In this document: in pieces, positions 50,101 to 60,253 of the stretch | Layout: each line of letters opens with the position of its first letter | How positions within the stretch are numbered: the stretch's first letter is position 1 | Notes under the pieces: generated by a model | Database searches by the model: none | What the model was told of the DNA's origin: nothing | What the model saw: the letters and a program-made list of their open reading frames with translations, nothing else | Translations under genes and position numbers: made by a program | Origin: Temnothorax longispinosus | Taxonomy: Eukaryota > Arthropoda > Insecta > Hymenoptera > Formicidae | DNA: 64,000 nucleotides | Assembly (NCBI RefSeq): GCF_030848805.1 | Contig: NC_092358.1 | Span: 27,323,720 to 27,387,719, forward strand | Direction: 5' to 3'

Positions 50101-52353
50101 TAATTATGTTATTTTCAACGTCGCGCTTATTTCAGCGTTAATTACACAGCGCTCGCTGTTTTCGAATTCACAATCGTTTAAAATCTGATCTGAAAATTTA
50201 ATAACGACGTTAAACATAGGAATTCGTCACGTGATCGATACCGGTGTCGTCAAAGCAAGGACACATCATCCAACGACGGGGTTGGACGTATTAAGGGTCG
50301 AGAAAGTCTCACAGGCACAGGCTTGGCAAAGGGCGGGTAGGGCCGCTCGCGAAGCACCGGGCAAATGTTATAGAGTTTACACACGAGAGGAATTCGAGAA
50401 GATGAAGGACATGCCGATACCAGAAATTCAAAGGTGCTCTCTCGCGGGAGTCGCTCTGCAACTACTTGCTATCGGCGTTGACATCACCACCTTCGATTTC
50501 ATGGACAAACCACCCAAAGAGGGTGTAGACGTGGCTGTGAGCTGTTTAGAAAAGCTGGGCGCAGTTAAAGGTAACGAACGCTAATCTGTTTATTTACAAA
50601 TTAAAACATTTCCTTCAATATGTTCGTTTAAAAAAAATTAGAATTTTACTTAGATATAACAGTGCTCATTAAATTATGCTTATTAAATTTCTTATTAATT
50701 TTTGTTTATGCAATTTTTAAAATAAAAGTTTCCTTATTTAGTACTTAAACAGAATGATAGATTTTTTTCACATTGAGATTCAGACGCGATGAAAGAAAAT
50801 AATTGCGGCTGTTTACTGTCTTTATTTTATAATATCACGCGCGAGTAACGGGAGAATTTCAAGACAATAAATTCTTATTTAATCCCTCTTAAAAGGATCT
50901 CCACCGCAGCTGACTACGCTCGGCCGAACGATGTCACTATTCCCGTTAGACCCTCGATTTACCAAAGTGATCCTCGCGTCGGTGGAACACAGGTGTCTGG
51001 AGGAAGCACTGACGGTTATCGCTTTATTATCGGGCGAATCGATTTTCATGGACCCACCCACGAAGAGAGAACAGGCTTACAATGCACGCTCACGGTACGG
51101 CTCTTGCTTGCAATCTATTTATCGTCTCAAAGTACACACTGAGTATAAGGATGAGTAGAAAGAGATCAAGATAATTTTATCTTCGTACAAATTTCTCTAC
51201 GAACATTTTTATTACGGAGAGCACTGTATCCACGATAGAGTGCATTTTTCATCACGGTTCGCGACTGGCTAAGTAAGTTATTATTTAATAGCTACCCGAG
51301 TAACTCTCATCGGGGTGGTTTCAGATTTGCTTCGCCTGAGGGGGATCACGTAACGTTATTGAATGTGTTCCGGGCATACCAAAACGTTACGCAGAAGAAG
51401 GCGTGGTGCCACGATAACTTCTTGCACCACCGAAATCTGGAGTATGGGTCGGAAGTGAGGCAACAGCTTGCGGCGTTGGCGGAACGTGCGAATTTGGAGA
51501 AAGCGAGCTGCGGAACGAATACGAAGCAACTCAGAAAAGCTTTCCTCGAGGGATTATACGAGAATCTCGCCGAGCTGCAGAGGGACCAGACGTATGTCAC
51601 GGTAAGTAAATGTGCTCTCTCACTATATTATTTCGATATTATTATATTCTTCTTACTGTCAATTTCATAGTATTAAATAAAATATTATTTCTTTTGCCTG
51701 CTAACTTTATTATGAAACAGTACGTAAAAATGTAATTATAAAAATCTTTCAAACATCGATCTACATGAATTGTGGAATTTTCGTTGATTAAGACTAAACT
51801 ATTATTTTTAACGAAATACAATATGTTAGTTTTATAAACAAGTATTTTTAATCACACTGATGTCTTGAAACTTTTATACTTTAATTATTTATCTTTATGT
51901 CATTTTGGCGAACTTTAATCAGCAGATTAAAACGATTGATTATTCTTTTCTCTTTCATTTTATTTACAATATTTATTTTGTGTCGTTTGAATAATAAGGA
52001 TTTGAGAGGTACAGTCATGGAGAGATATGCGCGGAATACATCACAAATAATTTTACATCATTCTTATCTTGATATTCCCCTATATATGTTGTTTGTATCT
52101 CTGCCTTGCTTGAGTTTCCTATATCAGCAAACAAGCGAAGAGAATCTCGAGTAATCGTATTACACGTACGGCATAGGTATACTCGAAACAGCCGGTAACC
52201 ATACACCCTTCCTCGACGTTGCACGGTACGAAGCCGCCGTTACTGCTATTCACGGAGGTCGTAGCCACCGGAAGATGTTACCTTCGCGGTCTGTCTACCA
52301 TCGATCCGGCGTGGTTGACGCAGAAGAACATCGGCCCTGGGAAACGCGACTGA
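47147..52353 (+). CDS. DHX33: DEAH-box RNA helicase DHX33, 8 coding exons
   Basis: Coding exons are 47147-47370, 48374-48698, 49087-49379, 49670-49902, 50220-50570, 50896-51094, 51325-51601 and 52177-52353, predicted 692 aa (human 707). DHX33 is a nucleolar and cytoplasmic DEAH helicase involved in rRNA transcription, translation initiation and, in mammals, RNA sensing. Seen: a basic 75-residue N-terminus; motif I GETGSGKT (90-97); Ia TQPRR; II DEAH (188-191); III SAT (225-227); IV FLTGQEEIE; V STNVAETS (347-354); VI QRAGRAAR (395-402), where the second conserved Gly is Ala; then the winged-helix, ratchet and OB regions (LGRTMSLFPLDPRF, EGDHVTLLN, QPVTIHPSS). The last exon was recovered by matching VTIHPSS to the family; it follows a good acceptor and restores phase 0. 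Intron 1 is extremely AT-rich. Confidence 0.95.
47371..48373 (+). other. DHX33 intron 1, AT-rich with a TE-end fragment
   Basis: The 1003-bp intron begins GTAAGT and ends TTTTCAG. From about 47.6 kb it is nearly all A and T, with TATA-type short repeats. At 47506-47525 it carries TATACAGGATGTTTCAAAAT, resembling the ACAGGGTGTTT end of the element at 19183. Confidence 0.8.
48699..49086 (+). other. DHX33 intron 2
   Basis: The 388-bp AT-rich intron begins GTATAC and ends ACAACAG. The only notable point is the less common GTATAC donor. Confidence 0.85.
49903..50219 (+). other. DHX33 intron 4
   Basis: The 317-bp AT-rich intron begins GTGCGT and ends ACATAG. Nothing further is seen in it. Confidence 0.85.
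50571..50895 (+). other. DHX33 intron 5
   Basis: The 325-bp AT-rich intron begins GTAACG and ends AAAAG. The tract before the acceptor is CCCTCTTAAAAG. Confidence 0.8.
51602..52176 (+). other. DHX33 intron 7
   Basis: The 575-bp AT-rich intron begins GTAAGT and ends GGCATAG. An 85-codon open frame within it (51897-52154) is hydrophobic and AT-driven and has no match to the helicase. Confidence 0.8.
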
Positions 52354-54161
52354 CGCAATTTTTTATCCTACGACGTATTTATACAGAGCTTATTTTTGTT
52401 GACGTGAGGTGGAACAATTGAGGCCACTGAGTAACGGAGGAGACGCAATGATTTTTTTTTCGAATAATGAAATCGATAAGTAATAGAGAAACGGTATAAT
52501 TGTAAGAAAGATTAATGTGTCGTGTTCTTTACCCGTACACTTATTCAGCGGTATCAATTGCGCCACTTGGCCCTCTTTCATATGGGTACAATTTTGTTGT
52601 AGATATATGATCAAGAGAAACCATTTTTTCTACTACTTGTACACTTTAAGCTGTTATTAAATTTAGTTAATATAAATTTTAATCATCGAGTACATTGCGT
52701 TTTGCATATTGGATCGCGACTCCCTCTACATGCGCCTTCACGCATATCCTCACTCAAATATATTTACCAGCTCCATTTTTCCAATTCAATGACAAATACT
52801 CCTTGAGTAACAATATCCAATATTCCTTACAATTTATATTAGACATTTGATTAATCCGTACTCAATGTTTAATCTTCATCCTTGCTTCTTCATCCTTTTT
52901 AACTTTTTATTTGTATACAACAGTTCGTTCTCGCAAAGCAGGAGCCGAACGAGTTTAGTTAAACATTTATGGCCGTTATGGTAAATTGAACGAATCGCGC
53001 ATCGGCGACTTGGCTGGCAAGTTTGGTCAATTTTACGGTCTACGGGGTCGCCACGGAAGAAATCCGGCGGAGTATTTTCATCTGGAGATTTCAGGGGACT
53101 TAACCAGAGCCCGCGCGGTTAATGCTCGTTGATAGTAAGTACCACGAAACGATTTAACCACGAAATGAAGTTTCGCGCGGCAAAATAGCAAGTAAATTTG
53201 GCCGCGGATGTTACGAGGGCATGTTACGCTCATAGCTGCGTACTTACCCGGCACTTAACGCGCTCTGTTCTGCATATCGGATAATTATGGCCTGAGCGGG
53301 AGAGAGTATTGAATTTGCTCGGGCTAATCGCCTCGAGCGAGTCGAGGAGGAAGAAAGTGCGGCTCGACGTCTCGCAGCCACGGATTTTCCGTCAAACTAA
53401 AATTTTAATGCTCATACATTCCGCAACTTCCAACTACCTCGTTATTTTATTGCGTATCCTGGCAATGTTAGCAGAATGAGTCTTACTTATTATAAATGTT
53501 AAATTGCTTCTGCGTAATGAAATGTAAATGCATGAAAATGCATTCTAATGTTTTCGTAAATACCAGGCGCAAATTAAATATTACAATTTGACAAGTTTCC
53601 TGAAGATACGTGGGCTTTATTGTTATATTTTGTTTTAATTGTAACACACACGAGTAAAGCAATCAATTGCCGTTTAATATTATATATCCATTATTCGTGT
53701 GGAAAGTGTTACGTGCGCACACATGTGGGAAACAAGAAATTTCCGAAATAGTCGTTTTAATAATGACGCAAACAGTTGTGCAGTTTAACATTAAATTATT
53801 ATCATTTGTACGGGAAGTATTCCACGCGCGCCGGAGAAGTTTCCAAAACGTTGCAGGACCCTAATTATCTCTTTTCAGATAAAGGTCATTTTCATCTGAC
53901 GTATATGACTCGTGTCCAAGTCCTCCGAATGTGTTATTTATAGTTCTGTATACAGCCACTCGGAGCTATCCTCAGGTTGATCGATTTAGCGGCGGCTGGA
54001 TATGTTACTGTATCCCCGATACAGAGGAGATCCGATATAGGATTAAATCGTCACAGAGTTAGTTATATGACGTGGAGGATATTCGCTTGTCGAGGTAGGA
54101 TCGAATTGTATCTCTTTTCTCGGTCTCTCATCCTTCCCGCTTGCAACGACGCGCAAATAGC

Positions 54162-54165
<4 letters not shown>
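52354..54165. other. DHX33 3' flank and intergenic
   Basis: An ATTAAA at 52656-52661 is a possible DHX33 poly(A) signal. The rest is mixed-composition intergenic DNA with no coding region I can support. Confidence 0.5.
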
Positions 54166-54221
<56 letters not shown>

Positions 54222-54241
54222 CTCTCTTCTCTCTCTCCCTC
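54166..54241. repeat. (CT)n microsatellite
   Basis: About 26 CT units run uninterrupted from 54166 to 54218, followed by interrupted CT/TTTTCT sequence to about 54241. It encodes Leu-Ser or Arg-Glu repeats in shadow frames. Confidence 0.9.
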
Positions 54242-56412
54242 TTTTCCTTACTTCCACGGGAAAATCGTAGGTATTCGGCGATGTCGCCCAAGATGATGAT
54301 GATGATGATGATACTAACGGACTTCTCGTCGACTCGAGATTTCACAGCCCTTATCGCGCTTTCCAACGTCCCAGAACCCCTACTGCGTAATGGTGATCTT
54401 CAATATCCCATGCTCTTCAACGGTTTCCTTTCCGCAGGCGGGGGAGACGAGTAAAATTTATTCGATTACAGGAGAGGAGGAGTCCGTGTTTCGACACTGG
54501 TATTCTCATAATTCGGACTTGGGTAATACGAATGCGGCGGTGGTATTACGTAGGTACGCCCCCCCGGGGTACAAATAAAGTGAGGGCTTTAATCTGGAAT
54601 GCTTGAGAGTTTGGAGAGCACTTTGCGAGCGTTTCATCCGTCCGTAACCCACGTATATATCTAATTTCGTTTCTGAAAACGCCATTATGGATTTCTCAAT
54701 ATGAAAGTAATTATCCATAATTTCTGCTGGCGTTGGATGATCCGCTGCGCGAGGATTTGAAAGTTCACGAGGGCAGAGGCAACTGTATCGAGTAGTCGCT
54801 ATGAGACGAATATAATCCTCATTAAATTCACGTTTACGCAGACAAGCGTAATTACAAGCTTCTTGACACCGAACACATTACGTAATTTCGATATTCTCGC
54901 GCGATTAATATAAAAGACGTTCCATTTTTTTTTCTTGCAAGTCAAGATGCGTCAGAAACCCCCTGGGACGCGGAAGAGAAGAGAATCTTTTATTTCTGTT
55001 ATCCCGGCCCCTAGGAGGGGTCCCTATCCACTTGTGCCGAGGGTGGCCACTGCAGGCTCGCGGACGGCTCGGCGTGATTAAGAATTAAATATTAATGAGC
55101 GCGCCGACTCGGCGGCCGTATCGCGCTTTCTTCGGGGATTCACTCCCGTTGATAGGGCACTCTCGTTATGAATAGAGCGACGTAGAATCGCGCGAGATAC
55201 TGGATAAGCACGCTGAAAGCGCACGGACGAAAATAGGCTTCCGTCGACGGCTTCGAAAGCGTCGAGTTTTCTCTCTTTCCCCCCTCTCTTTTGCCTGATG
55301 TTCTTGTAATCCAGAGCAGTCTCCTTCTTAACGTAAAGACGATCCTTTGTGAGGATGCTTAAGAGACTTCTTAATAATGAATTTCTCTATGAATGATCTG
55401 ACCCGTCGCGTGTCACAAAGCGCGACGTGTGACGAGTTGGATAGTCCAGCTCATCCGCGGAAACACACCCCAGTCACGGTTTTTTTCCCTTTCATTTATT
55501 AATCAAGCATCCGCCCGTCAACCAATCCCCGTACATCCGCCGGAGCGTTAACTCGAAGGAATGAAAGAACGCACGATTCTCGCGTATTTCGGTCACCTAC
55601 ATAATTAACCGGCCCCATTTTGTCGTGCCTTTATATCCGTATCCACGCTTTTCACACAGTTTTCTTTACGACCGCCCACGCAGTTACCTCGTGATTGATC
55701 TACCCCCGTTCCTGTTTACAGTACTTTAACCTTTCCGCAAGCGCGACTCTGTCTATTGCGAAAACACTATCGGAAGAGATCTGAATAATTTAAGAGTTTA
55801 CGTTTCTTTATATCTATTAATAGCTTTGTTTACTTTCAAAGCTCCATTGAAAAATTCCGATACCACATTCGCCTTGATTAACGTTGCAAACAAGAAAGAG
55901 ATACATTCGTATAATAATAATAATAAATCCAGATTTCTAGTTTTCGTTTTTCGTTACTGTCGTGACGGACGTATTTGATGTAGCTTTTCGCTCCTGGAAG
56001 CCTCATTCGCGGCACTTTGACCTCGTTGTCGATCACATCGCTGTTACAACATAACTGACATAATATTCGTTGTATTAGCCGCGGCACGATCACGAAGAGA
56101 GGAGAGGACTTTGAGCGGAGAAAGACAACGATAGCAACAGGTGGCATCAAAAATTCATTCGTGATGGGCCTCCGTCAACAGGGGACATCTGTTTCTGGGG
56201 ATCACTCGACCTTCTTAATTACGATTCCGGAAAGTAATTAGCGTCCGCGGTGTCACAGGTGTGTCATTAGGATAATGCAGGATGTATCGCAGAATCCGCA
56301 CGCGAGATAAATAATGTATCATTGTAGATTAAAGAGTTTCGTGTAAAAATGTTTCGAGGTAGAACGTCTTCCCGGATTAGCTCTGAAACTAATCGAGAGT
56401 TCCTCTTTAATA
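54242..56412. other. Intergenic; no supported gene
   Basis: The stretch contains a (GAT)n run at 54291-54312 and a CCCCCCC run near 54560. A 46-codon open stretch after an AG at about 54438 ends in a stop at 54576 and is not recognisable. GC-rich patches at 54.95-55.3 kb carry no domain. Confidence 0.5.
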
Positions 56413-56584
56413 ATGGCAATAAACAGTTTTTATCCAAAGTATAAAATTTCCAATAATTTAATTTCTTTATATCAATAAAGGATATACAAATTTATACGTG
56501 TGTGCGAGGATGAACAAATATTCGAAATACGCAAATTAAATTATTGGAAATTTTATACTTTGGATAAAAACTGTTTATTGCCAT
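56413..56584. repeat. Perfect 52-bp inverted repeat with 68-bp spacer
   Basis: Positions 56413-56464 and 56533-56584 are exact reverse complements (52 of 52 by eye), starting ATGGCAATAAACAGTTTTTA and ending with its complement. The spacer 56465-56532 is AT-rich and not repetitive. It lies downstream of the minus-strand gene that ends at 57036. Confidence 0.92.
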
Positions 56585-56907
56585 GCTAACGTTTTAACTC
56601 ACGCAAAAAATGTAAATATAAAAAATTTCATTGCGGTACAAAACTTTATTAACTCAATATACAAATAATAAAAATTTCGTAGGCGATGAGCCAAAATATT
56701 TCAATAAGCAAATCGTCAGACGAAACAGTCCTACTTCGCAGAGATAAACATTTTTCACATCAACATTACACTACAACATCGTGGATTTTTCTCTTTATAG
56801 AATCATCAAAAGATCTCTTTATTGTTTAAAATGAGTCGAGTACTCGAAGATTTGAAAAGGAATAGCTTGAAATTTTTCGGGTTTTTTTAATCTAATTTTA
56901 CACACTC

Positions 56908-57040
56908 TAAATCTGAATCAGTGAATAGTCACTGATATCAATGTAAAGTATGCCACTTTACATGAATCAGTGGCATACTTTACACTGATATCAGTGACTA
57001 TTCACTGATTCACAGTACTGTTCACTGATTGAGATTTAGA
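56908..57040. mobile_element. Nested hairpin (MITE-like) element overlapping a stop codon
   Basis: The outer terminal repeats TCTAAATCTGAATCAGTGAA and TTCACTGATTGAGATTTAGA are reverse complements with one mismatch. Inside, 42-bp arms (about 56916-56957 and 56971-57012) pair with a single mismatch around a 13-bp loop, with blocks TAGTCACTGATATCA and GTAAAGTATGCCAC. The right terminal repeat covers 57036-57038, the TAA stop codon of the minus-strand secreted-protein gene. Confidence 0.8.
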
Positions 57041-59188
57041 TAGCATCCATAAAATTTGTCAAAGAGTGTTCTGCTTCCGCTTCTATCCATTTAATAAATT
57101 TCTTCCATATGTATTCCTTTGTGCAGAGAAGAATCGTATTTGCTTGCACGGCATCCATGATCAGTCGGCCCACTTCAATGAACAGTACCAAAGTCCTGAA
57201 AGCAGCGATAATAAACGTACGCATAGTAGGTTTCTCGGCAAGAGATAATTCATTTGAATTTCGAGAAGTTCGCAAGGCGATTAGCTTTGAGTGTTGAGCC
57301 GACTGGTTTGTCGAGCCCTCGTAATCTCCGATAAATCGTCTATCGTTAGATAACGAAGGTACGCTCCTCGCGGTTCGAACGAGGTCGTTGTCCTGTCTCG
57401 ATTTCCGCGGGATTGTCGGATCGGGGAGAAAGCTATGATTTTCGTGAAGCGCTTGTCGGCGCGATCGTCTGAATTCCGACAAAAAGGACGGATGTATTGC
57501 CGTCGAAACGTCCCTTCCGTCCCTCGAGCTCTCCTCTTCCCTCGGTCGCTGAGAGTCTCGCTTCTTCGTGTCGCTTCCGCTGACCGTTTTGAATTGCATG
57601 AATGCGTTCCTTTTAACAGCCTTTCCTCCACTTCCTGGAGATTCGAGAAACGATCGCTCGGCAATGGCTCTTCCGCCGTGAGGCGATAAAAGCGAATCGC
57701 GAGATAATTCCTCGGGCTTCCGACGGGACGTTTTCGAATTTATCGTCGGATTGCGCGATGAATTTCCCTCGAAATCCATCAACTTTACGACACTCGTACG
57801 AGGATGCTCGGCGCTCGCGTTTACTCGGCGGAACTGCGAGCGCGACGGCGTCGAGGAACTTCCGTCGTTGTTCAAAGGGTCTCGGGGTCCTGCGGGATCG
57901 TCCTCGATTTCGTGATCTTCCCGCGGCGCCCAGGGATCAGATAGCATCTCGTCTACTCTCAAATTTCTTTTTTGCGACGACGAGGACGATCGAAAGGGAA
58001 ACCGCTGGATAACTCCACGGATAACTTTGAGTGAAAATGAACGCGACGCGAGAGCGTCCTCAGCGATGGAGTCACGATGGCTCGTCAGCGGACGTAAAAC
58101 TTTACGACGCGAATCCTCCTCCCCAAGATCCGTCGATCCGAAATCGACTTTGTCATCGTACCTGGAATTAGGCGTCGGATTAACGGCGTGCGAACCGGTC
58201 CCGCGGGATGAAGACTCGTGACCGTCCTCTCCTAGAACCTCCCGCCAAAGTTCCGCCATCACAATCGAGAGCGTTCGCTGTCTAAAATTTTTGCACGTGT
58301 GTCATTTTGCGGCTAAAAGGATCGAACTAACGCGGTAATATCACATCTTCGGCTTAACGTCTGGGGGGCGAAAGGTAAAATTTATACGACGGAGCGCATA
58401 GCGGCGAAAAATATTAAACGTAAGTTTTCCTTGCGCTCACGCTACCAGAATTATTTAGAGAAACGTATGATTTGTGGATTGCGTGCTGTAAAGGGAAGCT
58501 TGCAAAAAACTTTTAAAATTAATCTTTACCGCGGTGAGCTACATAATACTGGAAAATATTAACAAGAATTTTATTTACGAAAGAGATATTTTTACCTCTT
58601 CTTCGCGTAATCCACCGTCGACGCAATTCTTTCCTTTTCATCAATTTCATTATTCCGTTCCGTATAATTACTCGATACAGCTCGTGAAACTCGCCCGATT
58701 TTATTCATCGTCCATCTCTTTCGCCTTTGAATTGTCTTCGATCGCGAAGCGACTCGTTTCACTCGATGTTCGTCAGGATCGTTTATGGACTTGGAAGTAG
58801 TAGATTGCAACCGTTGCTCTCGTGGATGTTGTCCTTCCTGCGTCTCTCCGAACGGCGTCACCGCATTTTTGACCGTTACGTTTTGCGGAAATAGACCCTC
58901 CTGGCTTTTCGTCGTCCCGACGATCGTGTCGGAATCATTCCACGTCGCGGCGGACGACGGCACGGATACATTCGTCTGCAATCCGCCGTTTGGTTGGAGA
59001 TTCTTGAACAAATACTCCGCCCAGCAATAACCGAGAGCCATCTCGTCTTTGTATGCCTTGTACATTTTCCACCAATATCCAAGAGTTTGTCGCAACGACA
59101 GATCGAAACCCGTCCTCTGTCCGCCCTCCGCTGATCCTGATATCAACGAGAGCAGCAGAGCGGAAAGTATCGGAATCGTGGGCGACAT
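57036..59188 (-). CDS. Uncharacterised secreted protein with two cysteines, 2 coding exons
   Basis: Coding exons are 59188-58596 and 58281-57036, joined in matching phase (AAGAG|GTAAAA to TTTTAG|ACAG); predicted 612 aa. I do not recognise the family. Seen: a signal peptide (hydrophobic core about 5-19, likely cleavage near 20-24); an aromatic, probably helical segment (about 36-64, YWWKMYKAY to CWAEYLFKNL); four N-glycosylation sequons (N73, N84, N103, N174); basic cleavage-like sites HRVKR (141-145) and RRKR (155-158); a long Ser/Arg/Asp-rich, probably disordered middle (about 160-545) with more sequons; and a C-terminal hydrophobic or amphipathic stretch (about 553-584) ending in a Trp/Lys helix. 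Cysteines occur only at 55 and 584. An in-frame TGA four codons upstream supports the ATG at 59188. It could instead be two adjacent genes, but the splice phase argues for one. Confidence 0.65.
58282..58595 (-). other. Intron of the secreted-protein gene
   Basis: The 314-bp intron runs on the minus strand from GTAAAAATATC to AAAATTTTAG. It is AT-rich near both ends. Confidence 0.65.
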
Positions 59189-60161
59189 CGATTCGCGTCA
59201 CCGTGTTCCTGGAGAGGACAGAAATGGATACGAACGATCATCTTTTCGGACGTGCGCATAAATCGGTTGAATCCTGTCAGAGCGGAAAGATCGGCACGCC
59301 TCATATCTCTGAGGCAGCCTGGAGAGTTGGCGATTTATTTGGAAAAATCGTTCCCGTCTCTCTCTTTTACGCGGGGGGAAAAGTAAAAATTGAAATATTC
59401 GGGCTGACAGGAGGGCGGGAATTAACGTTCCGCGATTCGTAAAGTTTAAATTAGCTTTGAACACGACGTCGCACGAATTCATGTTAAATTGCTAAAAAAA
59501 AAAATTCGGTCTTTTTTACATTCGTTTAAACATTTATAAAAAGTTTGCAAAAATATGATTATTACTTACATAAAGATGAAAGCTCTGTGAATAAATGAAA
59601 GCGGGAACGCGGGAAATCGGTCTTTTGCAGGATTAAAAGGAATGTAAAAGTATCTGGTGCGTGTCTCGTATTAAACTGTCATCACTGATGCTCACTGGTA
59701 TCTCGAACTGAGGACGCGTTCCCCTGCCACGGCACCATGAAGCGATATTCAAAGTTATCGGCGATAACGAGCGAGGGCGATCGGGGAAAAAAATACGCTC
59801 GGATATATGATCGCGCCGGTTGTATAACGAGTAAACGCGCGCGCGCGAATTTATGAAACAAAATAAAAAAAAAAAATAATTGCTGTAATCGGATTCGTTG
59901 AATCGCGCTCGTGAAAAAAAGGGCTCCCGAATGTTTATCCAGGATGGAGGAAGATTTTCTCCTGGTAACACGAAGCGGCAGACTGACTGACTTTTACGAT
60001 AAGGACTCCATTATATCCGCCGTCACAATTAACGCTGGCGCCGAAAGTGCGTAAAATGCATAACTCGCCTCGTAGAATCCGTGCCCCGCTCGCTCTCCCC
60101 TTCGTCCCTTTCGTATGTCTTCCTTCGTTTTTTGGTTGTTTTTCTCTCCCCGTCGATGCAG
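59189..60161. other. Upstream flank of the secreted-protein gene
   Basis: A minus-strand CTCTCCAG lies about 20 bases before the ATG and could be the acceptor of a 5' UTR intron. The rest is mixed-composition sequence without a supported gene; a CG-repeat block lies at about 59.83 kb. Confidence 0.5.
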
Positions 60162-60253
60162 CCGATGCAGGTAGTTACACCTGCGGAGCTAACGGTACCA
60201 ATCACCTCGCGGTAGAAACAAGAATGACGGCGAGGAGTAGGTTACATTCCTAA
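60162..60253 (+). CDS. Possible last exon of an immunoglobulin-domain protein (partial)
   Basis: After a pyrimidine-rich tract and a GATGCAG acceptor, the open frame reads DAGSYTCGANGTNHLAVETR and ends at a TAA (60251-60253). The D-x-G-x-Y-x-C core is the hallmark of strands E-F of Ig domains, with the second Ig cysteine, and HLAVETRMTA would suit strand G. The exon would start in phase 1 or 2. An AATAAA follows at 60482-60487, consistent with a terminal exon. I searched 52.4-60.1 kb on the plus strand for a partner exon with the first Ig cysteine and the core Trp and found none, so it may lie beyond a large intron or this may be chance or a relic. Confidence 0.4.

Noticed and set aside
54439..54578. 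46-codon open stretch after TTTCCGCAG acceptor-like site
   Set aside because: No recognisable motif, no partner exon, and the length is within chance expectation.
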